A stretch of 64,000 nucleotides of DNA from the NCBI GenBank assembly GCA_017979445.1, contig CM030716.1, positions 11,993,276 through 12,057,275 of the forward strand, given 5' to 3'. Both the position numbers and the translations under genes were made by a program. This document shows positions 1 through 10,799 of this stretch, piece after piece. This DNA comes from Akebia trifoliata. Taxonomy: Eukaryota; Streptophyta; Magnoliopsida; Ranunculales; Lardizabalaceae. Position 1 is the stretch's first letter. Each line of letters starts with the position of its first letter. The notes beneath the pieces were generated by a model. The model did no database searches, was not told the origin of the DNA, and saw nothing but the letters and a program-made list of their open reading frames with translations.

Positions 1-1005
1 GGTGGTTGATGATATTTTGGGAGGGTGAGGGAGATGATGCCATGTGTTAAGGTGGGTGGAAATGAAGGGTTGGGATAGGTTGATGGGAGAGGTTGAGTGT
101 TTGACTTGAGAGGATGGTGTAGGTTTAGGTTGTAGATGTAGGTTTTATAGGGAATGATGAGGGTAGATTAGGGGAGGTATAGGTTAGGGGTGTGGGTAGA
201 TGTGTTTGATTTGAGAGAAAAGGTGATGGGTTGATGTGTGGGTAGATGGGATTTAAAGCAATTAATGGGGTAGGTAGTTGGGTGAGGGAGGTGAGATGGG
301 GTGATGACATGTGTCATCTTTGATTATCAAGATGGTGATTGGTTGATGTGGGTAGTGGTTGATGGGTTAGGGTTGTGGTTGGATATGAATTGGATTGATT
401 TGGGCTGAGGCTTTGGAGTGTTTTGGGCTTGGGTTTGAAATGGTTTTGGATTTTAGAATTGGTTGGGGGTTATTTTGGAATGGATTTTGCGGTATAGGTT
501 GGGTTTTAGTTTGGTTGCTGTGGATGGATTTTCGTTAGGGGTAAGATGAGAAATCGATTTAGGAAAGTGTTGAGGGCTCATGGGCTTTAGGTGGGCCTAT
601 GGTTTTTTGCGGATTCGGAGGCGGGCGCGTGGTAGTAGAGGAGGGGTAGACATCCCAAGTCTCACTTTTTAATTTTTTAATTTTTTTAGATTTTTGCAAT
701 CATTAGTTTGATCAAAAATGCCACGTGTTGGCGAATCGGGCTTTTTAGGCCCGTTGGTGAAATTTACCGAAAATTTGGCGTTTTTTATTTTGGAAGCGGA
801 GCGGTGAATATTGGGAAGCGTAAGGTAGGCCGAGTCCCTTTTGGTAGGCCTCCTAAACCATTGAGAGGTCTTAGGGGCCTCGGGTTGGTAAAAATGTCAC
901 TTTTCAATGACTTGGGCCTTTAAGGCCCGTTGGCCCATTTATTTTAGAAAATCGATATTTTTGGGCCCTTTCGAGAAGTGGCCCGTTCAAATTGAGGTGT
1001 CTACA
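1..1005 (-). repeat. 3' LTR of the Tat/Ogre element (partial)
   Basis: It matches 19010-20027 of the right LTR from the first base of the window. Its inner border is the TGTCTACA ending at 1005. Most differences from the other LTR are one- or two-base changes clustered between about 360 and 690; the rest is nearly identical. About half of the LTR lies left of the window. Confidence 0.92.
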
Positions 1006-1018
1006 GCTGCCCTTCTTT
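1006..1018 (-). other. Polypurine tract of the Tat/Ogre element
   Basis: On the minus strand the bases directly before the 3' LTR read AAAGAAGGGCAGC. A purine-rich run touching the 3' LTR is where plus-strand DNA synthesis is primed in LTR retrotransposons. Confidence 0.7.
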
Positions 1019-1495
1019 GCAGGAATTGCGTGCAAAGAACTGCAAAGAATAGACTAAACCCCTATTTGTACGGGCCAGAAAAGTTCTGTACAAACACGAT
1101 CTCGAATTATCGATTGTATTGAAGATTTTTGTGGAAAATGGCTGCTCAAGCACGGGGTCTGACAGAGTTTTGCCTTATTAATTCATTGATCTCGATGGCG
1201 CGGAGCTCGTGTGAGATCTTTGATTTGATGAAAATTTGATGAGTTTTGAAATTCGACTATTTCTTCGATCATGTTTTGACAAATCGGAGTTGAGTGCAAC
1301 TCGAAAGGTTTTTGAAATTCTTTTAATTTTTTTTTTTTGTTACCTTTCTTTTGTTGATCTTGCTCTGTTTCTATCATAAGCTAACCTTCTCAATTCATGC
1401 ATTGTCCTTTGATACCTTTGATCTTTTCAACGGCGCAAGCAGTGAGGTTGTTAACAGCTGTCACCGATCTAAGAGAGAGTTTTGCAGTTGGAACC
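1019..1495 (-). other. Element 3' region without a recognised gene
   Basis: This stretch lies between the polypurine tract and the captured HD-ZIP fragment. It contains a short inverted repeat around 1066-1092 (TGTAC and GTACA arms). No coding region or known domain is seen. It belongs to the retroelement by position. Confidence 0.5.
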
Positions 1496-3029
1496 GAATC
1501 GACCAAGACCTGTTGCATTGGTGCTACTCTCTTGTAACATCAACATGTTGTTCTGACTGGAATTTGGAGTATTAACTCGCAGTAGAGAAACACAGTTACC
1601 AGGATCTCTACCATTAGCAATATGTGCCATTTCTTGAACAGTACCGCCATTAGAAAGAATGTCCCACTCACTTCTAAAGTTCTCATCGCGAAGAAAATTG
1701 AAAACTCCCTTTGGTGAGACTGGAAGCCAGAAAGAAGTAGCTGCACTTAGCATAATACCAGGAGGCCTGCTGAGATCATCTATGCTTTTTCCAATCATGG
1801 CCCTTACATCTTCAGCGCCACTTCCCGATAATGTTGTCCATGTGTGAGCAGTATAAGCACTTACACCAGAACAAAAACTCATTACCATTCTTTCAGCTAA
1901 CTTCAACGTATTCTTTCGCCCTTCTTGACTTGTGATCACACCCACATCTCCAGCGGGCATGTTACTAGCCATAACATTTGCAAGGCGTTCACCTTGTTGA
2001 TCTAGGGTAGCAACCCAACGCTTTGCGCCAAACCTAGGGCTGGAGTTAACTAGTGTTTTATATATACTATGAACTGCCTTATCATCCACTTCTACGTGTT
2101 CGACCCGTATAACCTTGGAGTAACCATTTGACATTTCTTGTTTTAAACAACCTGATGGCCTTCTTCGACATCTCGATATCGGGCTAGGACGCAAATGATC
2201 CAAGGAAACATTGACCACCGTCCAAATTCCCTCAGCATGTTGTTTACAATACCTTACAAAGAAACTCTCTCGAGTCAGAACAATAGGTGAAGGGACTTGA
2301 AATTCTGTTGTCATCACTTGGAGGGCTCCATTGTAGTTTTCTGCTACGCCTATTGATACGACTTCAAGAGTTGTTGCTTTTGAAACAATGTTAGAAAACA
2401 CGGTGGACCACTGATTCACATCCATAAGGATCTCAACAAGGTTAATGTGATTCATGATAACAACGATAGTTTCTCGAGAAGCTTCTGATTTCAATCCAAA
2501 TAGTTTTGGTCCAATTCCCCCCGGGAATGTTTGTATGTACTCATCTTCACTTAGAATCTCATAAGCATCGTTAAGGTCACGCATCCCAAGGTTTTTTCTT
2601 ATAATTCTTCCATTGCTGCAACTGTAAGTTCGATGATCAATGGTTTATCTACCTCAGTAGGCCCGGAGAGTGATCTTAGGAGGGGCTTGCTTTGCGGTCC
2701 CTTCTTCGATGCCTTCGCGTCTTGTCTAGTGAGTCGTGATGATGAGTCAGGTTGAAAAATTGATGATGAGTCGGGCTGCCCGGATCCGTGTTTTGTAGGA
2801 ACGCCTTGACTCATTTTTTCATGATGTCTGATTGATTTCTTTTTATTACAAAATGTTGAAAGAATAATGTAAAGAAAATAGGTTTTGTACTTACTTGGCC
2901 TCAGGTGTATCTAATGCTTTGAAAACTTGAAGTTTGAATAAGTCCTAGAATCTTCATCATCGGCCAAAATAGTAGTTTTTTTTTTTTTTAAAATTTTATG
3001 AAATATCTTTATCAAATGAGTACGATAAA
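1496..3029 (-). pseudogene. Captured HD-ZIP class IV START-domain fragment, copy 1
   Basis: A 371-codon frame (2584-1469) reads as the lipid-binding-like START region of plant HD-ZIP IV factors (ANL2/PDF2/HDG group). Family landmarks in order are [77 protein letters not shown] and GNCVSLL. A short frame at 2814-2599 carries the pre-START motif [17 protein letters not shown] and is separated from the rest by one missing base in an A-rich run. The homeodomain and zipper are absent. HD-ZIP IV genes normally have introns in this region, and none is seen, so a cDNA origin is inferred. Homology stops near 1500. It is on the same strand as the host element's pol and lies in its 3' region. Confidence 0.85.
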
Positions 3030-3129
3030 NNNNNNNNNNNNNNNNNNNNNNNNNNNNNNNNNNNNNNNNNNNNNNNNNNNNNNNNNNNNNNNNNNNNNNN
3101 NNNNNNNNNNNNNNNNNNNNNNNNNNNNN
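3030..3129. other. Assembly gap of 100 N
   Basis: There are exactly 100 N bases, the usual placeholder for a gap of unknown size. It is flanked by two copies of the same ~1.53-kb sequence, whose limits coincide with the gap edges. Confidence 0.99.
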
Positions 3130-4664
3130 GAATCGACCAAGACCTGTTGCATTTGTGCTTACTCTCTTGTAACATCAACATGTTTTCTGACTGAATTTGG
3201 AGTATTACCGCAAGTAGAGAAACACAGTTACCAGGATCTCTAACCATTAGCAATATGTGCCATTTCTTGAACAGCACCGCCATTAGAAAGAATGTCCCAC
3301 TCACTTCTAAAGTTCTCATCGCGAAGAAAATTGAAAACTCCCTTTGGTGGACTGGAAGCCAGAAAGAAGTAGCGCTGCACTTAGCATAATACCAGGAGGC
3401 CTGCTGAGATCATCTATGCTTTTTTCCAATCATGGCCCTTACATCTTCAGCGCCACTTCCGATAATGTTGTCCATGTGTGAGCAGTAGAAGCACTTACAC
3501 CAGAACAAAAACTCATCACCATTCTTTCAGCTAACTTCAACGTACTCTTTCGCCCTTCTTGACTTGTGATCACAACCAACATCTCCAGCGGGCATGTTAC
3601 TAGCCATAACATTTGCAAGGCGTTCACCTTGTTGATCTAGGGTAGCAACCCAACGCTTTGCGCCAAACCAGGCTGGAGTTAACCAGTGTTTTATATATAC
3701 TATGAACTGCTTTATCATCCACTTCTACGTGTTCGACCCGTATAACCTTGGAGTAACCATTTGACATTCTTGGATTTAAACAACCTGATGGCCTTCTTCG
3801 ACATCTCGATATCGGGCTAGGACGCAAATGATCCAAGGAAACATCGACCACCGTCCAAATTCCCTCAGCATGTTGTTTACAAATACCTTACAAAGAAACT
3901 CTCTCGAGTCAGAACAATAGGTGAAGGACTTGAAATTCTGTTGTCATCACTTGGAGGGCTCCATTGTAGTTTTCTGCTACGCCTATTGATACGACTTCAA
4001 GAGTTGTTGCTTTTGAAACAATGTTAGAAAACACGGTGGACCACTGATTCACATCCATAAGGATCTCAACAAGGTTAATGTGATTCATGATAACAACGAC
4101 AGTTTCTCGAGAAGCTTCTGATTTCAATCCAAATAGTTTTGGTCCAATCCCCCTCGGGAATGTTTGTATGTACTCATCTTCACTTAGAATCTCATAAGCA
4201 ATCGTTAAGGTCACGCATCCCCTAAGGGTTTTTCTTATAATTCTTCCATTGCTGCAACTGTAAGTTCGATGATCAATGGTTTATCTACCTCAGTAGGCCC
4301 GGAGAGTGATCTTAGGAGGGGCTTGCTTTGCGGTCCCTTCTTCGATGCCTTCGCGTCTTGTCTAGTGAGTCGTGATGATGAGTCAGGTTGAAAAATTGAT
4401 GATGAGTCGGGCTGCCCGGATCCGTGTTTTGTAGGAACGCTTTGACTCATTTTTTCATGATGTTTGATTGATTTCTTTTTATTACAAAATTTGAAAGAAT
4501 AATGTAAAGAAAATAGGTTTTGTACTTACTTGGCCTCAGGTGTATCTAATGCTTTGAAAACTTGAAGTTTGAATAAGTCCTAGAATCTTCATCATCGGCC
4601 AAAATAGTAGTTTTTTTCTTTTTTTAAAATTTTATGAATATATTTATCAAATGAGTACGATAAA
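3130..4664 (-). pseudogene. HD-ZIP IV START-domain fragment, copy 2 (probably the same locus read twice)
   Basis: Base 3130 corresponds to 1496 and base 4664 to 3029, so the whole stretch repeats copy 1. It carries many extra single-base insertions and deletions that break the frame into short pieces (for example 4214-3909 and 3851-3624). The upstream frame with [17 protein letters not shown] is again present at 4450-4235. The content is the same START region without a homeodomain. Because the repeat begins exactly at the gap, the simplest reading is an overlapping contig end of lower quality and not a second gene copy. Confidence 0.8.
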
Positions 4665-4855
4665 TTCAAAGTTTGTAAAACCTTTGGTTGCGACGATCTT
4701 GGTATTTTGCCAATCACAGAGGATATAAACGTCAATTACTCTTTTGATTCCTTTAGAGTCATTCCCAGTGCCATGGTGTTGGAAGACTATTTTGGGTCTC
4801 GGGATTTTGGAAAGATTTTGCCGTTCACAGTTTATACTCTTGCGGGCCAGGTGTT

Positions 4856-4890
<35 letters not shown>

Positions 4891-5758
4891 CTTTATTGCC
4901 CCTGATGCCAATTACGGTTTTCATCAGACCCGGTTTCCTCCACATTTTTACGCATCGACGTCCTTTTTGGGATTTTCATCGTGCTGGTGGCTTTGATCTT
5001 GCCATAGTCTGATTCTTTTACTCATAGCGCCCTTTCAGGTTTTCACTATGCCCTTTCACAGACCATGCTTGTATTTTTCTAGATTTTTCATTACAATTCT
5101 GCTCGGAGTCTCTGTGTCTTTGTGCTTGGTGACTTAAGTTGAGCTGCAAGATCGACGACTCTACTCTTTTGGGGTACTCTTTTTTTTTTTTTTGAATATC
5201 CGATCTGGATTCCCTCTCGAGTCTTCCAACGACTGACAAGACTTTGAGGTCCGGACCAAGTTGCAAGATCATTGGTGTTGCCACTGTCGTTATGTTGCCC
5301 TAGAACATTTCCTGATCAAAAAGACTTTAAGTAGGACGAAACGTTGGCTTAGGCTTATGGTAGTGGAAGGTTACAAAAAGGTTAAGGTCTGATCTAAAGT
5401 GGAATAAACATGGGGTTCGTCTATTTTTGTTTCGAAAAGTGATCTATGCTCCTCCCCGGTCTCTCGAACTTGTTTAGGCTGGAGATTTGGGTCGAGCCAA
5501 GATCAAGTGTTCGAGTTTTTGACTTTCTTGATTTTTTTGTATTTTTAGCCGTTCACAGTTTATCCTCATGCGGGCCAGGAGTACTTTGATGCTTTTGATT
5601 TTTCTATTTCTTTCTGATTTTTTTTTTTTTTTTTGTAGTTGTTGACTTACCCCAGTCTTAGGTTAAGAAATGAACGTGATGGCTCAAAAGGGTTGACTAG
5701 GGTGTGATGGTTTGTTTGGGATAACAAAAATGGCCTTTCGTCATCTCAGGGTCAGGTC
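4665..5758 (-). other. 3' untranslated region of the Tat/Ogre element with a short direct repeat
   Basis: The region between the captured fragment and the end of pol has no convincing gene. Long T runs lie at about 4856-4886 and 5618-5635. A 32-bp sequence beginning GCCGTTCACAGTTTAT and ending TGCGGGCCAGG occurs at 4820-4851 and again, nearly unchanged, at 5548-5579. Confidence 0.6.
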
Positions 5759-8700
5759 TTAGGCGTAATATTTCTTAACAGTGTCAGCATTGATCGGTTG
5801 CGGGAAGACTTGTCCGTCCATTTCTGTGAGAACCAGAGCTCCTCCTGTCATTACCTTCTGTACGATGAATGGTCCCTCATAGTTTGGTCTGAACTTTCCT
5901 CTGACATCTTCTTGGATTGGCAGAATCTTCTTTAAGACCAGGTCTCCTGGCGAGAAATCCCTAGGCTTAACTTTCTTGTTATAGGCGCGAGCTATTCGTC
6001 GTTGATAGATCTGTCCATGGCAAATGGCTGCAAGGCGTTTCTCTTCAATCAGATTCAGCTGATCGAACCGAGCTTGAATCCATTCAGTTCATCTAACTCT
6101 GCTTCTTTTAAGATTCGGAGGGAAGGAATCTCAACCTCTACGGGTAAGACTGCTTCCATTCCATAGACCAATGAATACGGAGTTGCCCCAGTCGAAGTTC
6201 TGAAATGAAGTCCGGTAAGCGTGTAGGGCAAAGGGCAACATGTCGTGCCAATCTTTGTATGTAACTGCCATCTTCTCGATTATTTTCTTGATGTTCTTGT
6301 TGGCTGCCTCGACTGCTCCATTCATCTTAGGTCTGTAGGGTACAGAGTTGTGATGGGTGATCTGGAAGTCTTCGCACATTTTGATCATATCTTTGTTCTT
6401 GAAGTTCTTAGCATTGTCAGTTACCAATCCGCTCGGAAGTCCATACCGGCAAATGATGTTGTTTTTGACAAACTTCATGACGTTGCTCTTGGTAACATTG
6501 GCGTAGGATGCAGCTTCTACCCATTTTGTGAAGTAATCGATAGCAACAAGGATGAAACGATGCCCATTTGTAGCTTTCGGCGAGATCTGCCCAATGACGT
6601 CCATGCCCCAGAGTGAGAAGGGCCAAGGAGTAGTCATATTATGTAGTTCTGAAGGTGGGGCATTGATCTTGTTGGCATATATTTGGCATAGATGGCATTT
6701 GCGGACATGCTGATAGCAGTCACTTTCCATTGTCGACCAATAATATCCCATCCTCATGATCTTCTTAGCAAGCATATGACCATTCATGTGAGGTCCGCAG
6801 ACTCCTCCATGTACAGTCTCAATTAGTCGTTTCGCTTCTGTTTCTGCCACACACCTAAGTAAGATCTCATGGTGCGACTTCTTGTACAGAATACCGTTGC
6901 TCAAGAAAAATTGTCCTGCTAGCCTCTGAATGGTCCTTCTATCATTTGGCGTTGCGTCTGAGGGAAGTGTTCGATCTTCAAGATATGCCTTGATGTCAGA
7001 ATACCATGGCTTTTCTTCAGATTCTTCTACTTCGACGGGTAAGCAATAGGCTGGCTCATCTTGAATTCCAATCTCAATAGGGTCGATGATTAGGTCTTCC
7101 GAGATGTTGATCATAGAGGCAAGTGTAGCTAGTGCATCTGCAAACTGATTCTTAGCTCTCGGCATGTACGTGAATGAAATCCTATCGAAGCGTGAGCTTA
7201 GTTCTTCCAGGTACTCGTGGTAAGGAACCAGTCTTTGCTCTCGGGTCTTCCATTCTCCAGTCGTCTGATAGACTACTAAGCTTGAATCTCCGAAAACATC
7301 GATTTCATCTACCTCGAGATCCAGTGCTGCCTTCAACCCTGCTATGCATGCTTCGTATTCAGCCTCATTGTTGGAACATTGAAATTTTAGTCTGATTGCG
7401 ATTGGCACGTGGGATCCACCTGGCTTGATCAGAACTGCCCCTATTCCGTTTCCTTTCTGATTGGCCGCTCCGTCGAAGTACATTTTCCATCCTGGTTCCT
7501 CATTATCGTCTTCAACCTCAGTGATCAGTATGGCTTCGTCAGGAAAGTTAGTCTTTAATGGCTCGTAATCAGGCAACGGGTGCTCGGCTAGGTGGTCGGC
7601 GATTGCTTGCCCTTTGATGGCTTTTTGAGTGACATAGGTGATGTCAAACTCAGATAACAATAGTTGCCATTTTGCAGTGCGACCTGTTAATGCTGGTTTC
7701 TCGAAAAGATACTTCAGGGGGTCCATTCTAGCAATAAGCATAGTTGAGTAACTAAGCAGATAGTGGCGTAGTCGTTGAGATGCCCAGACTAATGCGCAGC
7801 AAGTCTTCTCAAGTGTTGAATATTTTGCTTCATACTCGGTAAATTTCTTGCTGAGATAGTAAATGGCTTGTTCTTTCCGTCCTGATTCATCGTGTTGCCC
7901 TAGCACACACCCCATTGACGTTTCTTGTACCGAGATGTACATCAGCAAAGGTCGCCCTAGAGTAGGAGGGACTAGGACTGGTGGATTGAGCAGATATTGC
8001 TTAATCTTGTCGAACGCTTCCTGACAGTCCTTGTTCCATTTCTTCGGTGTGTCTTTCCTGAGTAGTTTGAAGACTGGCTCACAGATAGGCGTAAGCTGTG
8101 CAATGAAACGGCTAATATACTGTATTCTTCCCAAGAATGCCCGAACATCTCTCTCTGAAACGGGTGCTTTCATCTCGAGGATATACTTGGTTTTTGCCGG
8201 ATCTATCTCGATGCCTCTTCTGCTGACGATGAAACCCAGTAGTTTGCCCGATGTTGCCCCGAATACACATTTTGCTGGATTGAGCCTCAAACTGTATTTC
8301 TCAGCCTGTCGAACAACTTCTTGAGATTCACCAGATGATCTTCTTCAATGCCGGATTTAGCAATCATGTCGTCTACGTAGACCTCCATTTCCTTGTGGAT
8401 CATATCGTGGAATAGTGCGGTCATTGCCCGTTGGTAAGTCGCCCCTGCGTTTTTCAGCCCGAATGGCATGACTTTGTAGTGGAAAGTACCCCATGGCGTG
8501 ATAAATGCAGTCTTTTCCTGGTCTTCTTCCGCCATTTTTATCTGGTTATAGCCTGAAAAGCCGTCCATGAACGAGAACATGCCATGCCCCCGTACTATCG
8601 ACTAGAGTGTCGATGTGTGGAAGTGGGAAATCATCCTTAGGACTGGCCTTGTTTAGGTCCCGATAGTCAACACACATGCGTACCTTCCCATCTTTCTTGG

Positions 8701-9520
8701 GTACTGGGACGACATTAGCCAACCACTCAGGGTACGTAGAGACTGCAAGAAATCCGGCTTCGAACTGTTTCATGACTTCGTCCTTGACCTTGAGAGTCCA
8801 TTCTGGCTTTAATCTTCTCAACTTCTGCTTAATCGGCTTACTTCCGGAGGCAATTGGTAGCTTGTGCACGACAAGATCTGTGTCCAATCCCGGCATATCC
8901 CTGTACGACCATGCAAAGACATCTTGATAATCTTGTAAGAGTTTGATCATTTCTTCCTTTTGTCGTGACGTTAATAAGGTTCCGATCTTGACAATTCGTG
9001 GGTCCTCTTCGGTACCAAGATTGATTGAATCTGTATCCTCAATGTTTGGCTGAACACCTTTCTCGTGACGTTCTACCAAGTCTTTGATTTCTTTAGGCGG
9101 GTACTCCATTTCGTCCTCAGACTCTTCTTCGATCCCCATGAGGTCAAAGTCGAGTTCAAGATCGAAATCATACTCATCCCTTTCAAATTTTGTTTTATCT
9201 GGGTACTCATTTGATTGAGACATATCCCTTGAAAACTCTTTTTTTGATTTTGGAAAATATCTATTTTTTTGCAACTTTGAAAGCTTTTTGATTTTTTTGA
9301 CTTTTGATAAATTTTTGATTTTTTTTGCTTTTTGAGGAATATTTGTTTTTTTGTTGCTTTTCGAATACCTGAAATAAGAAGAACAATCATGCGAATTCGT
9401 TAATAAAGATAGGGAGCCCTCAAAACAGTCTTTACCCGAGGACGAGGGCTCGTTATGATCCTCGGGCAAACTAGATTCGTTTAACGGCGCGTTTTTTTTT
9501 GGAGGCCTCAACAGCCTCAA
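5759..9520 (-). CDS. Tat/Ogre pol: reverse transcriptase, RNase H, archaeal-type RNase H, integrase (frameshifted)
   Basis: The reading runs from 9520 to a stop at 5759-5761 that follows a Gypsy integrase C-terminus ending KKYYA. RT landmarks are [47 protein letters not shown] and the catalytic YVDDM. The first RNase H is degenerate (no Asp in [15 protein letters not shown]). A second, archaeal-type RNase H follows with all four acidic positions ([38 protein letters not shown]). Integrase shows an HHCC finger ending CHLCQ, then [15 protein letters not shown] and [10 protein letters not shown], supplying D, D and E. The frame is broken by single-base shifts near 8560, 8290, 6200 and 6085. The protein copies the RNA and inserts the DNA; as written it would not be made intact. 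Confidence 0.93.
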
Positions 9521-10799
9521 GGGTCAATGGGAATTCCTCCCAATTGTTCAAAACTTCCCCTTCTCTGAGGGGGCGGATGAGATGTGAAAGTGATGTGTTG
9601 GGTGATTTGGTCGGTGGTTCGGAGATAACCATGATCTCCGATTGATTTTTGTCAGATTGGGGCATGGTCCCTCCCAAGCTTGGTGGGATGACGACTGATG
9701 CCCAGTCAATGCCCGTTGAAAAGGGTGAGTCTTCCTTTTGGTCGGTAGTGATTTCCACGTTGGTGGATTTTAAAACGGTCTCGGATAGACTTTCGTTGGA
9801 ATCCCCATTGAATAGAACATCAATGCCTTCTACGAAGGATGGTTGGGACTCAACAACTGAGTCTTCTTGAAAGTGCAGTGGTGCGATTTTTACCGTTTTT
9901 GCCCTTTTTGCCAATGGTGGTTCCGATAGGTTGTCGGGTCTGATATGAGACTTTGAGAAGCTAACGCTAATGTGAGGGACTCGGCCGAGGTTCCAGACAT
10001 TCGATTCCCGATTTTGCTTTCTTGCTAGTCGAAGTTCTTTCTTCTTTTCTTTCATTTCTGCTATATCCTTCTTTGTGGGCCTAAACCCCAGACCAAAATA
10101 ATGAGTATCCTTTCTTGCTTCGACCGGTGTAGCTCTTCCTCTTCCTCCTGGTCCCAACCCCTGCTTGGGTCGATAACCTGCCCTCTTCATGATCCGACCA
10201 ATCATAAGGTTTGCTCTTGATAGCTTTGCTCTTACCTTCTCCTTCCCCTTCTCGATGTGATTGACAGCCGCGAATTGGTACGAATGGTAGAGTGCCTTGT
10301 CCTTCGTCATCTCTATATCAATAAATGGCACGTCCGGAGCTCTGCCGGCCGGGATCAAGTTTTCTGCCAAAACGGATATCATCCTCTGTCCCATGATGAA
10401 TTTGACTCTCTGGTGTAGAGAAGAAGGTACTGCCCCTGCTATGTGGATCCATGGCCTGCCCAGTAATAAATTGAAGGTTGTCGGTATTTCCATGACTTCA
10501 AATGTTACTTCGAAGGTGCACGGGCCTATTGTGATGGGTAAATCCACCTCTCCCAAGGAGTCTCTTCTTGAGCTGTCAAAGCCTCGGACGACCTTGTTGT
10601 TGGGCTTCACATGAGACCAATCAGCGTTGAGCTTCCGGAAGGTTTCAAGTGGACAAACATTAAGCGCTGAGCCATTATCAATCAGCACCCTGGCAACCAT
10701 CATGCCCTTGCATATGACCATGATGTTTAGTGGCTCGACGTGCCCCGTTCCTCCAGGCACAAATTCATCTTCAGTGAAAATAATGGGATTGGGGGCCAT
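9471..10799 (-). CDS. Tat/Ogre protease with G-patch-like segment
   Basis: The 442-codon frame starts with a gag-pro linker and has the retroviral-type aspartic protease motif VLIDNGSALNVCP near residues 38-50, with Asn in place of the usual Ser/Thr, as is common in Tat elements. A second landmark, NLLLGRPWIH, follows. Around residues 205-235 GYRPKQGLGPGGRGRATPVE resembles a G-patch, an RNA-binding glycine motif known in several plant Gypsy polyproteins. The remainder is a low-complexity acidic linker to RT. It overlaps gag by 29 bases in another frame, which could be a natural frameshift site or a single-base error. Confidence 0.88.
   Translation of the reverse strand: MAPNPIIFTEDEFVPGGTGHVEPLNIMVICKGMMVARVLIDNGSALNVCPLETFRKLNADWSHVKPNNKVVRGFDSSRRDSLGEVDLPITIGPCTFEVTFEVMEIPTTFNLLLGRPWIHIAGAVPSSLHQRVKFIMGQRMISVLAENLIPAGRAPDVPFIDIEMTKDKALYHSYQFAAVNHIEKGKEKVRAKLSRANLMIGRIMKRAGYRPKQGLGPGGRGRATPVEARKDTHYFGLGFRPTKKDIAEMKEKKKELRLARKQNRESNVWNLGRVPHISVSFSKSHIRPDNLSEPPLAKRAKTVKIAPLHFQEDSVVESQPSFVEGIDVLFNGDSNESLSETVLKSTNVEITTDQKEDSPFSTGIDWASVVIPPSLGGTMPQSDKNQSEIMVISEPPTKSPNTSLSHLIRPLREGEVLNNWEEFPLTLEAVEASKKKRAVKRI

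Noticed and set aside
708..1122. Short plus-strand frames in the left LTR
   Set aside because: The same sequence occurs in the right LTR; LTRs of this kind do not encode proteins and no motif is present.
3130..4664. A second HD-ZIP IV pseudogene
   Set aside because: It is kept as a sequence feature but not believed as a separate locus, because its edges coincide with the N gap.
10771..10799. A programmed gag-pro frameshift site
   Set aside because: The overlap would allow it, but no slippery heptamer with a clear downstream structure was found, and similar one-base breaks occur elsewhere in the element.
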